Assembly: GCA_015698045.1 (NCBI GenBank)
Contig: BLAL01000194.1
Span: 372,001 to 436,000 of the forward strand
DNA: 64,000 nucleotides
Source of the DNA: Rhizophagus clarus
Lineage: Eukaryota; Glomeromycota; Glomeromycetes; Glomerales; Glomeraceae
Reading direction: 5' to 3'
Shown here: positions 34,200 to 45,844 of the stretch, in pieces
Numbering within the stretch: the stretch's first letter is position 1
How the letters are laid out: each line of letters begins with the position of its first letter
The notes under the pieces: model-generated
The model's input: the letters and a program-made list of their open reading frames with translations, nothing else
Told to the model about the DNA's origin: nothing
Database searches by the model: none
Made by a program: the position numbers and the translations under genes

Positions 34200-37100
34200 T
34201 ATAGCTTAAATAAACTTATGGTTTCGCAGTGTCAGGCGGATACATAGGATACACGAAGGTAAACCGAGAATGCTTTTCTTCTTTTTTTCTTTTTTCTTTT
34301 CCAACCAAGCCCCGTCTTCTTCATTAAGATACAATTCATTTCGCTTTACTTGAGAATGTACTTTTGAAATGTACTTTTGAATAATTGATTAAATATAAAT
34401 AAATAATAATAATGATGTTAAGTTTGTTTTATCAGAAGAAAAAATATTGATACGATTTTTTTTTTTATTTATTTTTTTCTTCGAAAAAATGTGTATTTAT
34501 ATAAAAAAAAATATTTTAAATATTTTCTTCCTTCATATAAAACATACAAAATATATATTATATAAAATGTATATAATATGTATAAGTTTAAATAAAATAT
34601 ATTTATTTATTTAATCCCGATAATTACATAAAAATCACACCGTTCTGACAATTAGCAATTTGTTTATTATTTAATTACGTCACTATAAGGTCACTTCCTG
34701 TGATGCTTATTATTCTGTTCCAAATCGGGTTAGGCGTTTTATTTTATCAATCTAATGATCGTTGTGGGTTGTAGTTGATCTCTTTTAAAGTTTACGAACA
34801 TATATAATACAATTAGTATATATATATATATAATGATTTATTTTTAAAAATAAATTTTTTTTTTTTTATTTATAACACAAGAACAAGACGAACAACGAAC
34901 ATTAAAAATCAAAATACATTCTTATTAAAAAATTCCTTATTCGTTATTCAAAATGATTCATAGCGTTTATTTATTCGACTGATTGTGAAATTTTTAAAAC
35001 GATTTTCTTTGCTTGTTACATATTTATTCTTATCCGCCATATATTGTGGGGGCATGATGTCAATTTAAACGTAATTGGATATGATTGAAAGAGAAAGGAA
35101 TGAATGCATTCAATTGCTTGCATAATGACTTAAATGTTTCAGACAATGAATGACAATGAAAGACAATGAAAATAATGTTATTATGAATGAATGTATGAAT
35201 GGTACAAATATCATATGAACTAAAAGAAACGGTACGTTTTCTTTGAAGTACGACATCTTTGTCCCTCTTTATTCAAACTTTAATTTTTTTTTTTCCATTT
35301 ACTTATAACTTTATATGGAAGGTTATTTTATTATTTTCTGTGTCACAAACATATTCTTTCTTTGAAAATTTTCTGTTGAAAAGCCTTGTTTCATTGTAAC
35401 TGTACTCGTAAAATTTATTGGATATTCAATAATTTGAAATTAACTTTTTATGACTAGTCAATATTTTTGTGTTATATCACAAAAGGTATCTTCAATGTAA
35501 TTGGGGTAAATTGTTTCTTTATCTTTTCTTCATAATTCTTTTTGTTTTTTCTTGCCTCCTGGCAAGAATTTTGAAAGTTAAAATTTTCGGCACCTTTCAT
35601 ATCGCTGATATTTTATTTGTATGAAATACGAGGTTTTGTTATCATTTGAAGTAACAAATTTTTTCTTGGTTAATGAAGGTAACGGATATTTTAAAATTTA
35701 TTTTTACGTTTCTATTTAATGGTCGTCATGAAACATTTATACTTTATATTATTATTTACAGTTTAACAAGTGAAGTTGTATTGGACGTGGCTAAAACACT
35801 ATTTTTTTTAACAAAGTTTCATGAATTCTGGAATAAAAAAAATGCGTAAGATAAATTTCGAATGAATTTAATAGTAAGTTTGAGCGTGTGAACATCATAA
35901 TTTTAAAGAAAAAATTCGTCATCTGATAATTTGTTTTGAATTCAAGTTTTCTTTTTAATAACAGTCGCTTTCTTCTTTCATGTAATGATTATCTAAATGA
36001 TAGCCCATCAATATACTTTATCGGGCCAAAGTATTGTTTTTTGTTTAAAAACATGTCAATTGAAAAGTCTACTTTTGGTCAAAATTGAATTCCTTGTTTT
36101 GGAAAGAAAAGTGGAAATGAGTTATGTCGAACTTAGGAACGATACAACGTCAAGTAATTATGTTCTTTCAATAGATAAGTCGTAATTAATTTGAACAATT
36201 TTTTTTTTTTGATGAAAAGTTCTTTTTTAATGCAATTGAAATTTGTTTGTGTGAATATTTCACACGGTCGAATTAATTAGATGATTTCCACTAACAGTCA
36301 TTGCGGTAAATTATCTTTCAAATTGTAAGTATAAAATTTATATCAATTGCGCATTCATTATAAAGGATTCAAAATTATATTTAGCATAGAATGATTTTAC
36401 AAATAAATTATCTTCTTTTTCTGCAGTATAGGAGTGGTTCAAGGAAAATTTTGACGTTCTGATAGAACGAGCAATGAATTCTGTGCAAAATATCGCAGTA
36501 AACGATATCTCGAGCGTGAAAAGAATTTTAAAACGAGAAACTAGTATGTTGTGATAATTGCATGATAAATTATGGATTATATATCGTCAGATAGGGTAGA
36601 TTGTCAGGTATCTGGTTTTGATAATGTTTTATTTGAATTAAACGAAAATCAGTCATTTAAAATTTCACGTACATAATAAATTTCCTATATAGATTTTATT
36701 TCTTTATTTTTTAACATAAGATACTAATTCTTTCACTTTTAAGGCTTCCTCTTTTAATATTCAAAAGACTCACAAAAACCTAGCAAAACCTTACCGATTA
36801 CTCGCAAATAATTATTCGTAAAGCTCGTTGATACTTGGTAAGATGTAATTACTGTAATTCATACGTCATTATCTGTGAATTCTGAAGAGTTTAGATGTAC
36901 TAATAGCAAATACAGTAAAAGAAATACAACAAAATAATAAGAAATCTCTAATTTTATTTAATAGGTTTCCGTAAGGCGTTTTTTTTGTAGCGTTTTATAA
37001 TATCTAATGTTATGGCTCAAGATTCATTTGAAAAGGCATCTATATTAGAGTGTGAGTTATCAAAAATATTTTAACATCATTATTACTAATTCAATTCTAC

Positions 37101-38670
37101 TAGTTATTTGTTTTTCTGATATTCTTGTAGTTTGTAGATCGAATAATCCTTTAAACAGTTGATTTTGCAGTGATTCTTGCCTTAATAACGGGCATATTTA
37201 TCGGGAATACTTATCGACTATTCAAACCGTTTTACACGCTATAATAATATTAATGCCACCATGAACATTTAACTATTCTTTAGTCGTGACTTAATTTGTA
37301 ATCTTCGTGCTCTATTGTACGATTTACAGGAATGTAATAACTAGGAGATTTTTTTTTTTTTTTTTTTTTTTTTGAAAACTTAACATTTATCTCCGAAAGA
37401 GATGGCTGCTATTTTGAAGAATGTTTGAATGAATAATGGGAAGGTTGTTATAGTTTAACAAACGCAAGATGGTACGAGGGATCATGTGGAACGACATGAT
37501 TTTCGCATTATAATAGTAATAATTAATAGTATCAGAAATTTACGTAAGTTATATTAAGTTATATTTCATTATAATTTATTTTCACGGACGCAATAATTTC
37601 TATTACAACATCCACTAGCAAAAGTATTTTAATTTTATATCACAGTATTTATAATTGATAAGATTATAGTAGACTTAATTCCATTAATTAATTTATTTAC
37701 TTATGAAAAGTAGTTATCAGAAACGCTCTTTTTTTTTTAATAAATATGTACATTACGTAATGTGGCACAGTAAAGTTGAATGTTACGTAATTATAACGTG
37801 ATTAGCAAGCTAATCCTTTCTTTTTAACTTAGAAATGCATAAAAGCTGATAGATTGTTCTTCCCATAATTGCATATATGCACAGTGTAGTTACGCGTGTA
37901 CTGTACAGTACATATATGAGTGATACGAAAAGTTGTAGAGTATGGTGGAGATGTTGAGTAGAGTATGACACCGATATGACACGAGTAGGGTTGACGTAAT
38001 GAGTTTTGTATGGTTATGTAAAATGATCTACAACTGAGTATAAAATACGTATAAAACATTGTGATAAAAAAAAACTTTTTTCTTCACTCTTTCTTCTCTT
38101 GCTTCTGGTAAAAAAATATTTAATTTATTAAATAACAAACTTTTAAAAATAAGTATATTTTTAAGACATGACAAAAACTTCAAATGTAAAATATTATTAT
38201 AAAGCTATAAATTTTCATAAGTTCATAACGCGTTTTATAGAGATTTCACAACATAATTTCAATATTTAGTCATACTAAATAGGTGAAAAATGCTTAAAGA
38301 AAGTGTTTATGAGGTACGGGGATACTTGTATATTAATTTGTATTGATTTTCATGAAGTTATATGGATTTTTTTTATAATATTTAAGCGCTATACTCAACT
38401 GCAATTTTAATATCACACTCTATTCAACATCTCAACCATACTCTACAACTATTCGTAATACCTTACATATATGTGTATACAATATACAATATTTAAATGG
38501 TAGAACTGAAATCGGTATGAAAAATTTTTATCAAGTTTGTCAAATATTTATTATCGGTTTATATCAAAAAATAATATACTATAAAAGTTTAAATTTATTT
38601 TTGAGAGATGTTTTGCAACAAACGCATATAAAATGAAAATATATACTATCAATAACCCTTTACCGGTTTA
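34200..38670. other. largely gene-empty intergenic DNA
   Basis: AT-rich, with long T runs (for example 37350-37373), a palindromic AT tract near 34815, and GAATGACAATGAAAGACAATGAA short repeats near 35140-35170. One candidate exon (36432-36554) is listed separately. Nothing else could be supported. Confidence 0.5.
36432..36554 (+). CDS. possible terminal exon, unknown protein
   Basis: After a CAGTATAG acceptor the frame reads EWFKENFDVLIERAMNSVQN, then AVNDISSVKRILKRETSML and TGA. The amino acid mix is protein-like and the GC content is above the flanks. No matching upstream exon was found with confidence, so it may be a remnant. Confidence 0.25.
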   Translation, partial: EWFKENFDVLIERAMNSVQNIAVNDISSVKRILKRETSML

Positions 38671-38679
38671 TTATGGCGC

Positions 38680-38814
38680 ATGTGCCGTGCAGCTGTGCCA
38701 CATAAAAAGGTTCACAATAGGCCGGGTATTGTCTCTACTAAAAAGTTTAAAGACCGCAATTATAGAACTCTTACGCAAGGACGTTCTTCAAGATTTTATA
38801 AATTAGACAAGTAA
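38680..38814 (+). CDS. small basic ORF (44 aa), hypothetical
   Basis: The ATG-initiated frame reads MCRAAVPHKKVHNRPGIVS and continues basic to KLDK. Its last codons overlap a GTAAAA donor-like site. About 70 bp later another protein-like stretch (KVDKSLEEYQTLCHGRKEVL, about 38891-38950) follows a GTAAGT, so this may be part of a larger decayed or spliced gene. Family unknown. Confidence 0.28.
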   Translation: MCRAAVPHKKVHNRPGIVSTKKFKDRNYRTLTQGRSSRFYKLDK

Positions 38815-39313
38815 AACAACAAGTTATAAGATGGGATCGCCTTAATAGAATGATTTGATAAATCATGCAGCCTTTCAAAACGTAAGTTTCTGTAAAGTAG
38901 ATAAGAGTCTTGAGGAATATCAAACATTGTGTCATGGTAGGAAGGAGGTTTTGGGTACACTCGTTGTTTTATAAAGTATGGGCGTGTTCAGAAACTGGTT
39001 TAGCTGGCTTTTTACCGAATATAAATAATTATTCATTTCGGCTCGTTCAACCCAGGAATTACTGCTATATCTTTTGGAATTGTATATTTCAAGTCGAAAT
39101 ATATCACTTCGATAATTTGATTATTTGAGTAAAAAATTAAATTAGCAATTACAATGTAAAATAGCAGATATTATTATTTTTATTTTAGAATTTTAGATAT
39201 AGAATTACTACAATGTAAAATAGCAGATATTATTTGTATTATTTTTGATTTAGATAAAGAATTAAGGTGAATGTATTCCAATCTTCTAATCCTTAAGAAT
39301 ATATCTTTTTAGC

Positions 39314-39702
39314 TCATATTACAAAGTCATCTTTGATTCCGTTGTCCTTTTTGCATCTCCTTGATTCTTCCGCAGTTAGTATAAATTTCGGACAACTTTT
39401 CAATATCTTCATACTTTCCAATCTCGTTTTGATTGCATGTATGTTCTTCAACTCCAGCCTGCAACGAATCGACGCACCGAACATGACCTGGCAATTTTCT
39501 CCTCTTTGACAATGTACGTTAGACTTGCTGCAGAAGGCTGGTATTTCAGGGCCGGTTGCATTGCTGTAATAGTCATTATTAGATGTCTCAAACTTTCCTC
39601 GAGATATTTCACTTGTTTTTGAAGACTTCATCTTTCGGATGGACGATTCATATATATCCAAAGAAGGCATAAGGCGCCCCAAGTGGCTATTAAGGTTATC
39701 GA
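39314..39702 (-). CDS. hypothetical exon, charged and cysteine-containing
   Basis: Opens directly after a TTTCAG acceptor (39703-39708). It reads a DNLNSHLGRLMPSLDIYESS stretch, then KMKSSKTSEISRGKFETSNN, and runs about 128 residues to TAA, with seven cysteines in the second half. The GC content is higher than the flanks. From about 39512 downward a second frame (LQAGVEEHTCNQNEIGKYED) looks equally protein-like, so a frameshift around CAGGTCATG is possible. No intact start was found. It may be an exon of a decayed gene. Confidence 0.33.
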
Positions 39703-40514
39703 CTGAAATTGAGGTAAAATTAACTTTTTTTTTTCGTAGCCAAACAGGACTGTCACTCCCTGTTCCCTATCATAAAAAATTTTTGGCCGATTTTTTTTTT
39801 TTCAAACAAAATATAAACATTAAAATTTAACTAAAAATACCTGAACGGAATTATGAAATCTGCTATCCATCCATGGTGCAGCGAGTTGTTAAACCAATTG
39901 TCCAACTTTTGCAAATTTGCCATACAAATAGTACGGAAAAGAATGATGATGTTGATGCGTATAAAAATATATATATGTATATCAATGGTAATTTTCGACC
40001 CTTGTCAACGAACCCTAGATGAGGGATATGACACCTTTCATTCTTAAGAATACCCAAAATTTGCCACGAAAGTTCTCCACTTTCCGCTATCAGAAGAAGT
40101 AAAGAGAACTAAAAAAACGAGGTAAGAACCGTTAAACGGGGGGAAATGATGAAATTGAGAGAGAAATATAGATGGAAAGGTGGTAACGCGTCGTATAAAC
40201 TGTTCCATCCTTATCTCAAGATATATATGGCAAGAATTTAATTGTGATTATTATAAACGATTATATAATATTAACCTTCGTAATCCTGTGATGCTAGATA
40301 TATTGTTCTATTATTCCGCAGTTTAATAAACGCACTACCCCTATAAGAAATCTGTATACGGAAAGGATACGTTTTATAAACGTTTGATATACGTTTTTAC
40401 CAATTCCGTATAATAATTCCATATATTTAATACGTAATTCATTTTCAAACGTTTTTTAAAAAAATTGGTGCATATGGAATGTATGTGGAAAAATTAATAT
40501 ATACGGAATGTATA

Positions 40515-40520
40515 CTTATT

Positions 40521-40551
<31 letters not shown>

Positions 40552-41903
40552 GGTGAGGGATTGAGTCATCAGTATGTATACATAAAAGAAACTAGTCTAA
40601 AAAAAAAGGAAAGTTAAAATTATGTTCATAAAGAATTAACCAAGGAAAACCCCAGCCTCGCTCCCAATAATGGAAAGAAGACACGCAGATAACCTTTTAA
40701 GAAGGGTATCTGGTCGAACCACGAAAGGGAAAAATTTAAGCACCTTTATACCCCCACCCAAAAAATAATACTGAATTTAAATTGAAAGGTAAATAACTAT
40801 CTCTGTTAACTAAATGGTTGTACCACGGACCATTGTGTAAAAAATTGCTCGAGGTAGCAATGATGTAAGCTACTCGAGCGTCAATTAGAGCTTTCAAATT
40901 ATTAAAATCTGTTAGGTTAGACGATGAGAACAATTCGGTGTAATAATTCATACAAGTTTCAATGTGGTTGTGCGGTGATGACCTGTTGTAGGATGTTGCG
41001 TAGTGTGAGCGGATGTCTGAATTGTTTGTTCGGTTAATACTGTTCTCTGCGCGCTTGCGCTTTCGAGAGGTACTTTTAGAATTTTTTGCTCGAAGTAATT
41101 TGGTGGTGATGTTTCGTTCTAGTTTCCAACGTTTGAATAAATGATTTCGGGATTTCCAAATATTTTGTTTTAAAAAGGTTACCAATTCACTGAAAATTTG
41201 TAATAATAGTTGATTGCTTTTTCTTCTGATGTTACCACTGAAGAACTTTGTGAATATTGCCGTGAATACGTTAGTGCAAAATCCTCTACAAGTAAGGTAA
41301 AATGCATGGTCTGTTGACGATGGTAAAAAGTTGTCTGACGAACAGAAGCACCAGCTGAAAATTGGATTCATTCGAAATGTGTTTGAGATGTCTGCTTGTA
41401 ACGTATTTGCGGATGATTGAACCAAGGCTATAAACCGTAAAGTTAATTGCTTGAGTAAAGGTTTTATCTTTTTTAAAATAACAGGGCATAACCATAGGTG
41501 TTGGTTGGTTTCGTTTGCGGACTGTCAATGCCAACATAATAATTTATCTGAAAATAGGTCTGGGTTATACTTCTGTAAAATGTCCATAGTAGGCAGTGAG
41601 TTGGCGCAATTTTTCATTTGCCATGCTCTGAATTTAGTAAGTTTACGACTTGTAGGTGAACTATCAACAGGGTTATGGTTGAACCATTCCTTTGTCCATT
41701 TCCAGTCTATGGCATTCTTGAAGGTTGCAATACGAATATCTTCTATCTGGTAGTGTGCTAAAAATTTATTAAAAGCTTGGAAATTTGTGATGTCTGCAAT
41801 GGCGTGACGTATGTTTCGATCGATGACTAACTGGTGAACGTTGTCTTTATTGAGGGATTTAGGAAGATTCCAAGTGTAATAAGCGTTAAGATTAACTGCG
41901 GTT
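40515..41903 (-). mobile_element. 5'-truncated LINE copy
   Basis: Exact 15-bp target duplications TATACGGAATGTATA lie at 40500-40514 and 41904-41918. The 3' end is a (TAAA)n tail (40517-40551), preceded by a 3' UTR with TGATGACTCAATCCCT. The coding part is the C-terminal end of the element's ORF. The target is element B itself. Confidence 0.85.
40736..41903 (-). pseudogene. C-terminal part of LINE ORF2 (reverse transcriptase-type polyprotein)
   Basis: The frame from 41903 to the TAA at 40736 codes a region downstream of the RT/RNase H domains in this LINE type: SLNKDNVHQLVIDRNIRHAI, WKWTKEWFNHNPVDS, KLTKFRAWQMKNCANSLPT, then a CWH-x-QSANETNQHLWLC knuckle and FLKQNIWKSRNHLFKRWKLE. A single in-frame TGA at 41525-41527 interrupts the knuckle, where a cysteine (TGC or TGT) would fit. 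The 5' part of the element is missing. Assignment rests on the architecture, the 3' tail and the target duplication, plus resemblance to Rhizophagus LINE proteins. Confidence 0.65.
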
Positions 41904-42020
41904 TATACGGAATGTATATGGAATTTTTGAACTTGTTTTTTTTATCATAACACGTCATCACGTGATTTTTGTTATGATACGTTTTTTGTTTATATAAACC
42001 TAGCTTTGTTCTTCCACCCT

Positions 42021-42230
42021 TTCCCTTTCGTGTTTTGATCAGATACCCTTATTACGAGGTTATCCGTTTTCCTCATTTCATTATTGGGAAAGAGGCTGGG
42101 TTGTTTGACTTGGTTTATTCTTTATGATTATAATTTTAATTTAGTATTTTTTTTTTTTTTTTACTATTTTTCTTTTATATGTACATATTGATGACTCGAT
42201 CCCTTATTAAAATAAAGAAATAAATAAATA
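42021..42230 (+). mobile_element. 210-bp solo LINE 3' end
   Basis: Exact 17-bp target duplications CTTTGTTCTTCCACCCT lie at 42004-42020 and 42231-42247. The insert matches, in inverted orientation, the 3' UTR of the larger LINE (TTCCCTTTCGTG, CAGATACCCTT, TGATGACTCGATCCCTT) and ends in an AAATAAA-type tail. It is a second, shorter truncation of the same LINE family within element B. Confidence 0.85.
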
Positions 42231-43613
42231 CTTTGTTCTTCCACCCTCTGTCTTTCCTGTCTTCCTGTCTTCCTCTCCCTGATTTTTTATTTCGCTATTT
42301 TTTTTTTTTTTTTTAAAAAAAAAACTCTTTTTTTCTTTTATTTGTTGCCCCTCTTTTTTATTCTCACTTGCTACTCTTCTTTTAAAAACTTCTTTTCTTT
42401 ATTTTTCTAACTTCGTTGCCCTCTTTAAAAAAAAATATTTTTTTGGTTTTATTCTTTTATTCCCATTCATTATCCTCTCTTTTTAAAAAAAAATTTTATT
42501 TTTACCCCTTTTTTATTGAATTATTTCTGGATGTTCTCCCTTCTGGCAGCATAGGTTAGAGGTTAAAGATGGATTAATCGCGACTACTGTCATAAAGTTT
42601 GTCAGGACTGGTGAATAAAAGCCTTATTTAGTGCAGGTATTTCCTGAGTTTCTAATTTAAAAAGAGAGGTTCCTATAAGCCGGGTTATGTAAGTTACCTT
42701 CTGCTTTATTTTCTAACTTTGTCATCCCTTTAAAAATCTTTTTTTATTTTCTTCCCTAACTTTGTTATTTCTTTTTCAAAAAAAAAAAAATTTTTTTTTA
42801 TTTTACTTTTTTACTTCCACCTTACTATCCTTTCTTTTTTATTTATATTTATTCTTTTATTTTGTAGACCAGATTTTTTTTTTTTGGCTGCTTGGTTCCT
42901 TTTTTCTTTTTGCGGGTCAATTTGAAGTACTTTTTTTTGTAAGTCAAGTAGGAACCGGACGTTTGGAGACTTGGATGATTGCAGGTACTATATAGGCGGA
43001 GCTTATATTTTTTTTTTTTTTTTTTGTTTTCGGGTTGTCTGACTGGACGAATTCAGAATTATAGGTACAATAGGGAAGCGTTGGTCTAATTGAGTTAAAG
43101 AAACGTACTAGTATTTTTTTTCATTTATTTTGAAGGAATAGGTTATTTCTTTGGACTAAGTGTTCCTGGAGACTTTTGATTTCTTAAAAAAAATTAAATT
43201 TCTTAAAGAAACATCAGTAGAAATAGTATTAATGTTTCTTTTTGTTTTGGTTTGTTTGATAGGAATAAACTATTCATAATATATTTGTGTTTTATTTTAT
43301 TTTTTTATTTTTTGATTTAATAAATAAAATTAAATTTATGTAAATAAAGTCTAGTAATAAATTGTAATAAATTGTAATATAAACAGTAAATTTAATAAGC
43401 AATAATATAAATTTCATGGTAAGTCAGTGATTAAATCATGTAAATTCCGTATGAATTCCATGCAAATTCCGCATCCAAACCAGTGATACGGAATTGTGCA
43501 TTTTCCGTATCTTTTCAACGGTCTATTGTGATACGTTATTTCTAAGGAAAAAAATCGTATAAAAATCTTATTAAAAACGTATCCAGGTTTTTATAGGGTA
43601 CTGTTTTCTCTAG

Positions 43614-43761
43614 CCCGCTGGTTCGTTGGAATTCCGTACCGACTACTACTTGGTTTATTACTTCAGGAGAAGTGCCTAACTGCATGACATATTCTTACGA
43701 CTTATCTCATTGGCTAAACATTAACGAGGATGATTTTGACACGCCGAACCTCTCCTCCTGC
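43614..43761 (+). CDS. orphan internal exon next to element B
   Basis: Flanked by a TTTTCTCTAG acceptor and a TGC-GTAAGT donor. The 49-codon frame reads PLVRWNSVPTTTWFITSGEV then PNCMTYSYDLSHWLNINEDD and ends in LSSC. GC content is near 48 percent, well above the flanks. Element B ends only 15 bp upstream of the exon, so it sits in the preceding intron or has replaced it. No partner exon was recognised on either side. The gene may be broken or have long introns. Confidence 0.42.
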
Positions 43762-45660
43762 GTAAGTGGGGAAAAATAATACAAAAATAAAATACACGTC
43801 TTAATTTTGACCAAAATTATATAATATTTAGATGATAATTCCGGCCAAGATTTAAAGATGTCTAATTCCGGCCTAAAATTACATGTATTTTTTTTTTTTA
43901 CATGAATAATCCAAAAAAGAGAGGGAAGGTTATATTAAGGCTTATGGATTACAATAAATTTTAATGTATTGGCTATTAGATAAATTTATTATATGGCCGT
44001 AAACAAATGTGAACTAAATAGAGAAAATTATAACTGATAATACCTATTGTTCGAGTGCTGATCGCATTACAAGCCAAGCTTATTATTTATTAGTTTTGCT
44101 TTCTTTTACTTTCTTACTATGCGATTATACGATCATACTATTGATTATACTATTGATTATACTATCGATTATAATAAAGCTTTTTAAAATTTTTATTCAT
44201 TTTTAAAATTTTATTTATTTTTAAAATGGAAGTTAAAAAAAATGGCGAAAGAAATAGAAACAATAAACTATATTTATATTCACTGGTGAAAACGTGATAG
44301 TTGTGATACACTATAAAGCAAACTCCTACTATTGTGTAAATGGCAGGGGATAAATCAATCATATCCTGGCTAATAAGCAATACTTATGTTGAGAAAATAA
44401 ACCGAATTTCTAGTAAAAAAATTTTTTTTTTCTTTTTTTTACTTTTTTTTGAAATACCTATATCGAGTCTATCTTATCGCTTATTATTAATCGCAATGTA
44501 TTCATAAAATCTGTAAAGTATATATACTTTGAAAAAAAAAACTCTCTAACTCCTTAAAACTCAGACGATTATTGTATTAATAGTTTTGCAGAAAGTGCCC
44601 GCAATAGAGTTTAGGTCTATCGGAAGCCAGTTGTTGCAAGTCACACACACTTATATATTTATATATCTCAGGCGGTTGCCGCCCTTAATACTTTTAGTAT
44701 TTGATCGATATTTCAGTTCATGATAACGTTCATAATTCTTCTTTTTTAGTTAAGCAATTATGGGAAAGCAAAAGCAAATTAATAAGAGTTGAGAAGTAAA
44801 TATAAATTGGATTTTAAATCCCTTGGAACTAATTTCAATTGGGTTTTTTCGTTTAACTCATCCTATGTCACGTTCATAACTGTTTACTTACGTCTGCTCT
44901 CTCGCGTATAGGAAGAAACTATATAAAAAGATAGCATTGAGTAAGTATTTTCCTGTGTTATTGTATCATTGATTTTGATCTTCATTACTAGTTCTTTACC
45001 ACTGTTATGATCAGGACGAAAGCATAATGACTCATTGACACCAAATAAATCAATTATTCGACAGAAATGAAACAATTATATTCTCATATTTGATTTCTAA
45101 AAATGTCAAAGTTACTATTGACTAACTTGAAGAGGAAACTCGATATTCAAAAATTCTGAGAAACGAGTTGATTTCTGCCAAAAAAAAAAGGTCAAAAAAA
45201 AGATGATTGAAGTGGACATTGTAGGAGTTCGTCTGTCAGATAGCCATTTATGTTTTAAGAAATAAGCGCACTTTATGTGACCTTTATTTCTTATTAATAA
45301 AAAAATTTTTTTTAGTAAATTATAACCTATAAGAAGAATAATTTTTTTTTTTTAAAAAAAAAAATAAATAATTTAACTCATGAAAACATTGTAATTAGAT
45401 GTTACTCAAATGATGCTTTTATTTGAATATAAATTCACTTGATTTAAATAATAAGATATCAAAATACATGATTTTTTTTTTTTTGAAATTTCACGTATGA
45501 TTATCAAATGAGAGTACTTGCACGTGATAATATTGTTTACTGATCATTACATAATAGTTTTTATCTAATAAAGGAAGGTGAAACGATTCAGGGTCAATTC
45601 CGCAAATCTGCGGATATGTTGAAGTAACCCCAACTAATAATAATTCAGTTAAGCAGTAAC
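43762..45660. other. intergenic DNA
   Basis: A fragment of the CCGG-core MITE (TTCCGGCCAAGATTTAAAG near 43842) and a GGCGGTTGCCGCC mini-palindrome near 44672 are the only notable items. The minus ORF at 44884-45075 has no supporting context. Confidence 0.45.
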
Positions 45661-45776
45661 AACTTTCAAAATGATGTACGCAATTATTTGAATAAAAAAC
45701 CCTCCAAAAACCCGGACGAACATTAGCATTCGCGATCACAAATAGACAGTCTAAACCATTTTAAAACGGCGATAAA
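45661..45776. mobile_element. MITE of the TTATCGCC family, degenerate
   Basis: CTTTCAAAATGATGTACGCAA at the left and CATTTTAAAACGGCGATAAA at the right match the ends of the 53826 and 61389 copies, and the inner GGACGAACATTAGCATTCG block is shared. The left terminal bases are eroded. Confidence 0.6.
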
Positions 45777-45844
45777 AGACTGCATCGTTTACTAAATCAA
45801 TTCCATATTTCTAAATAATAAAGTCATTATAAATATTAAATTCA

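Larger units (their letters stand above)
40338..43598 (-). mobile_element. TIR element B, same family as element A, with nested LINEs
   Basis: The left end CCCCTATAAGAAATCTG and the right end TTTTTATAGGG are inverted. Read on the minus strand, the element is collinear with element A: ACGGAA-rich subterminal block, purine tract (43010 to about 42250), GTATCATAAC palindrome (about 41943-41980), then the second subterminal block ending GATTTCTTATAGGGG. Removing the two LINE insertions and one copy of each target duplication leaves about 1.63 kb, close to the 1.52 kb of A. TAC follows the right end and precedes the left CCC, a possible 3-bp target duplication. No transposase is seen. Confidence 0.7.

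Noticed and set aside
41451-41753. Plus-strand 100-residue frame
   Set aside because: Antisense to the LINE coding sequence.
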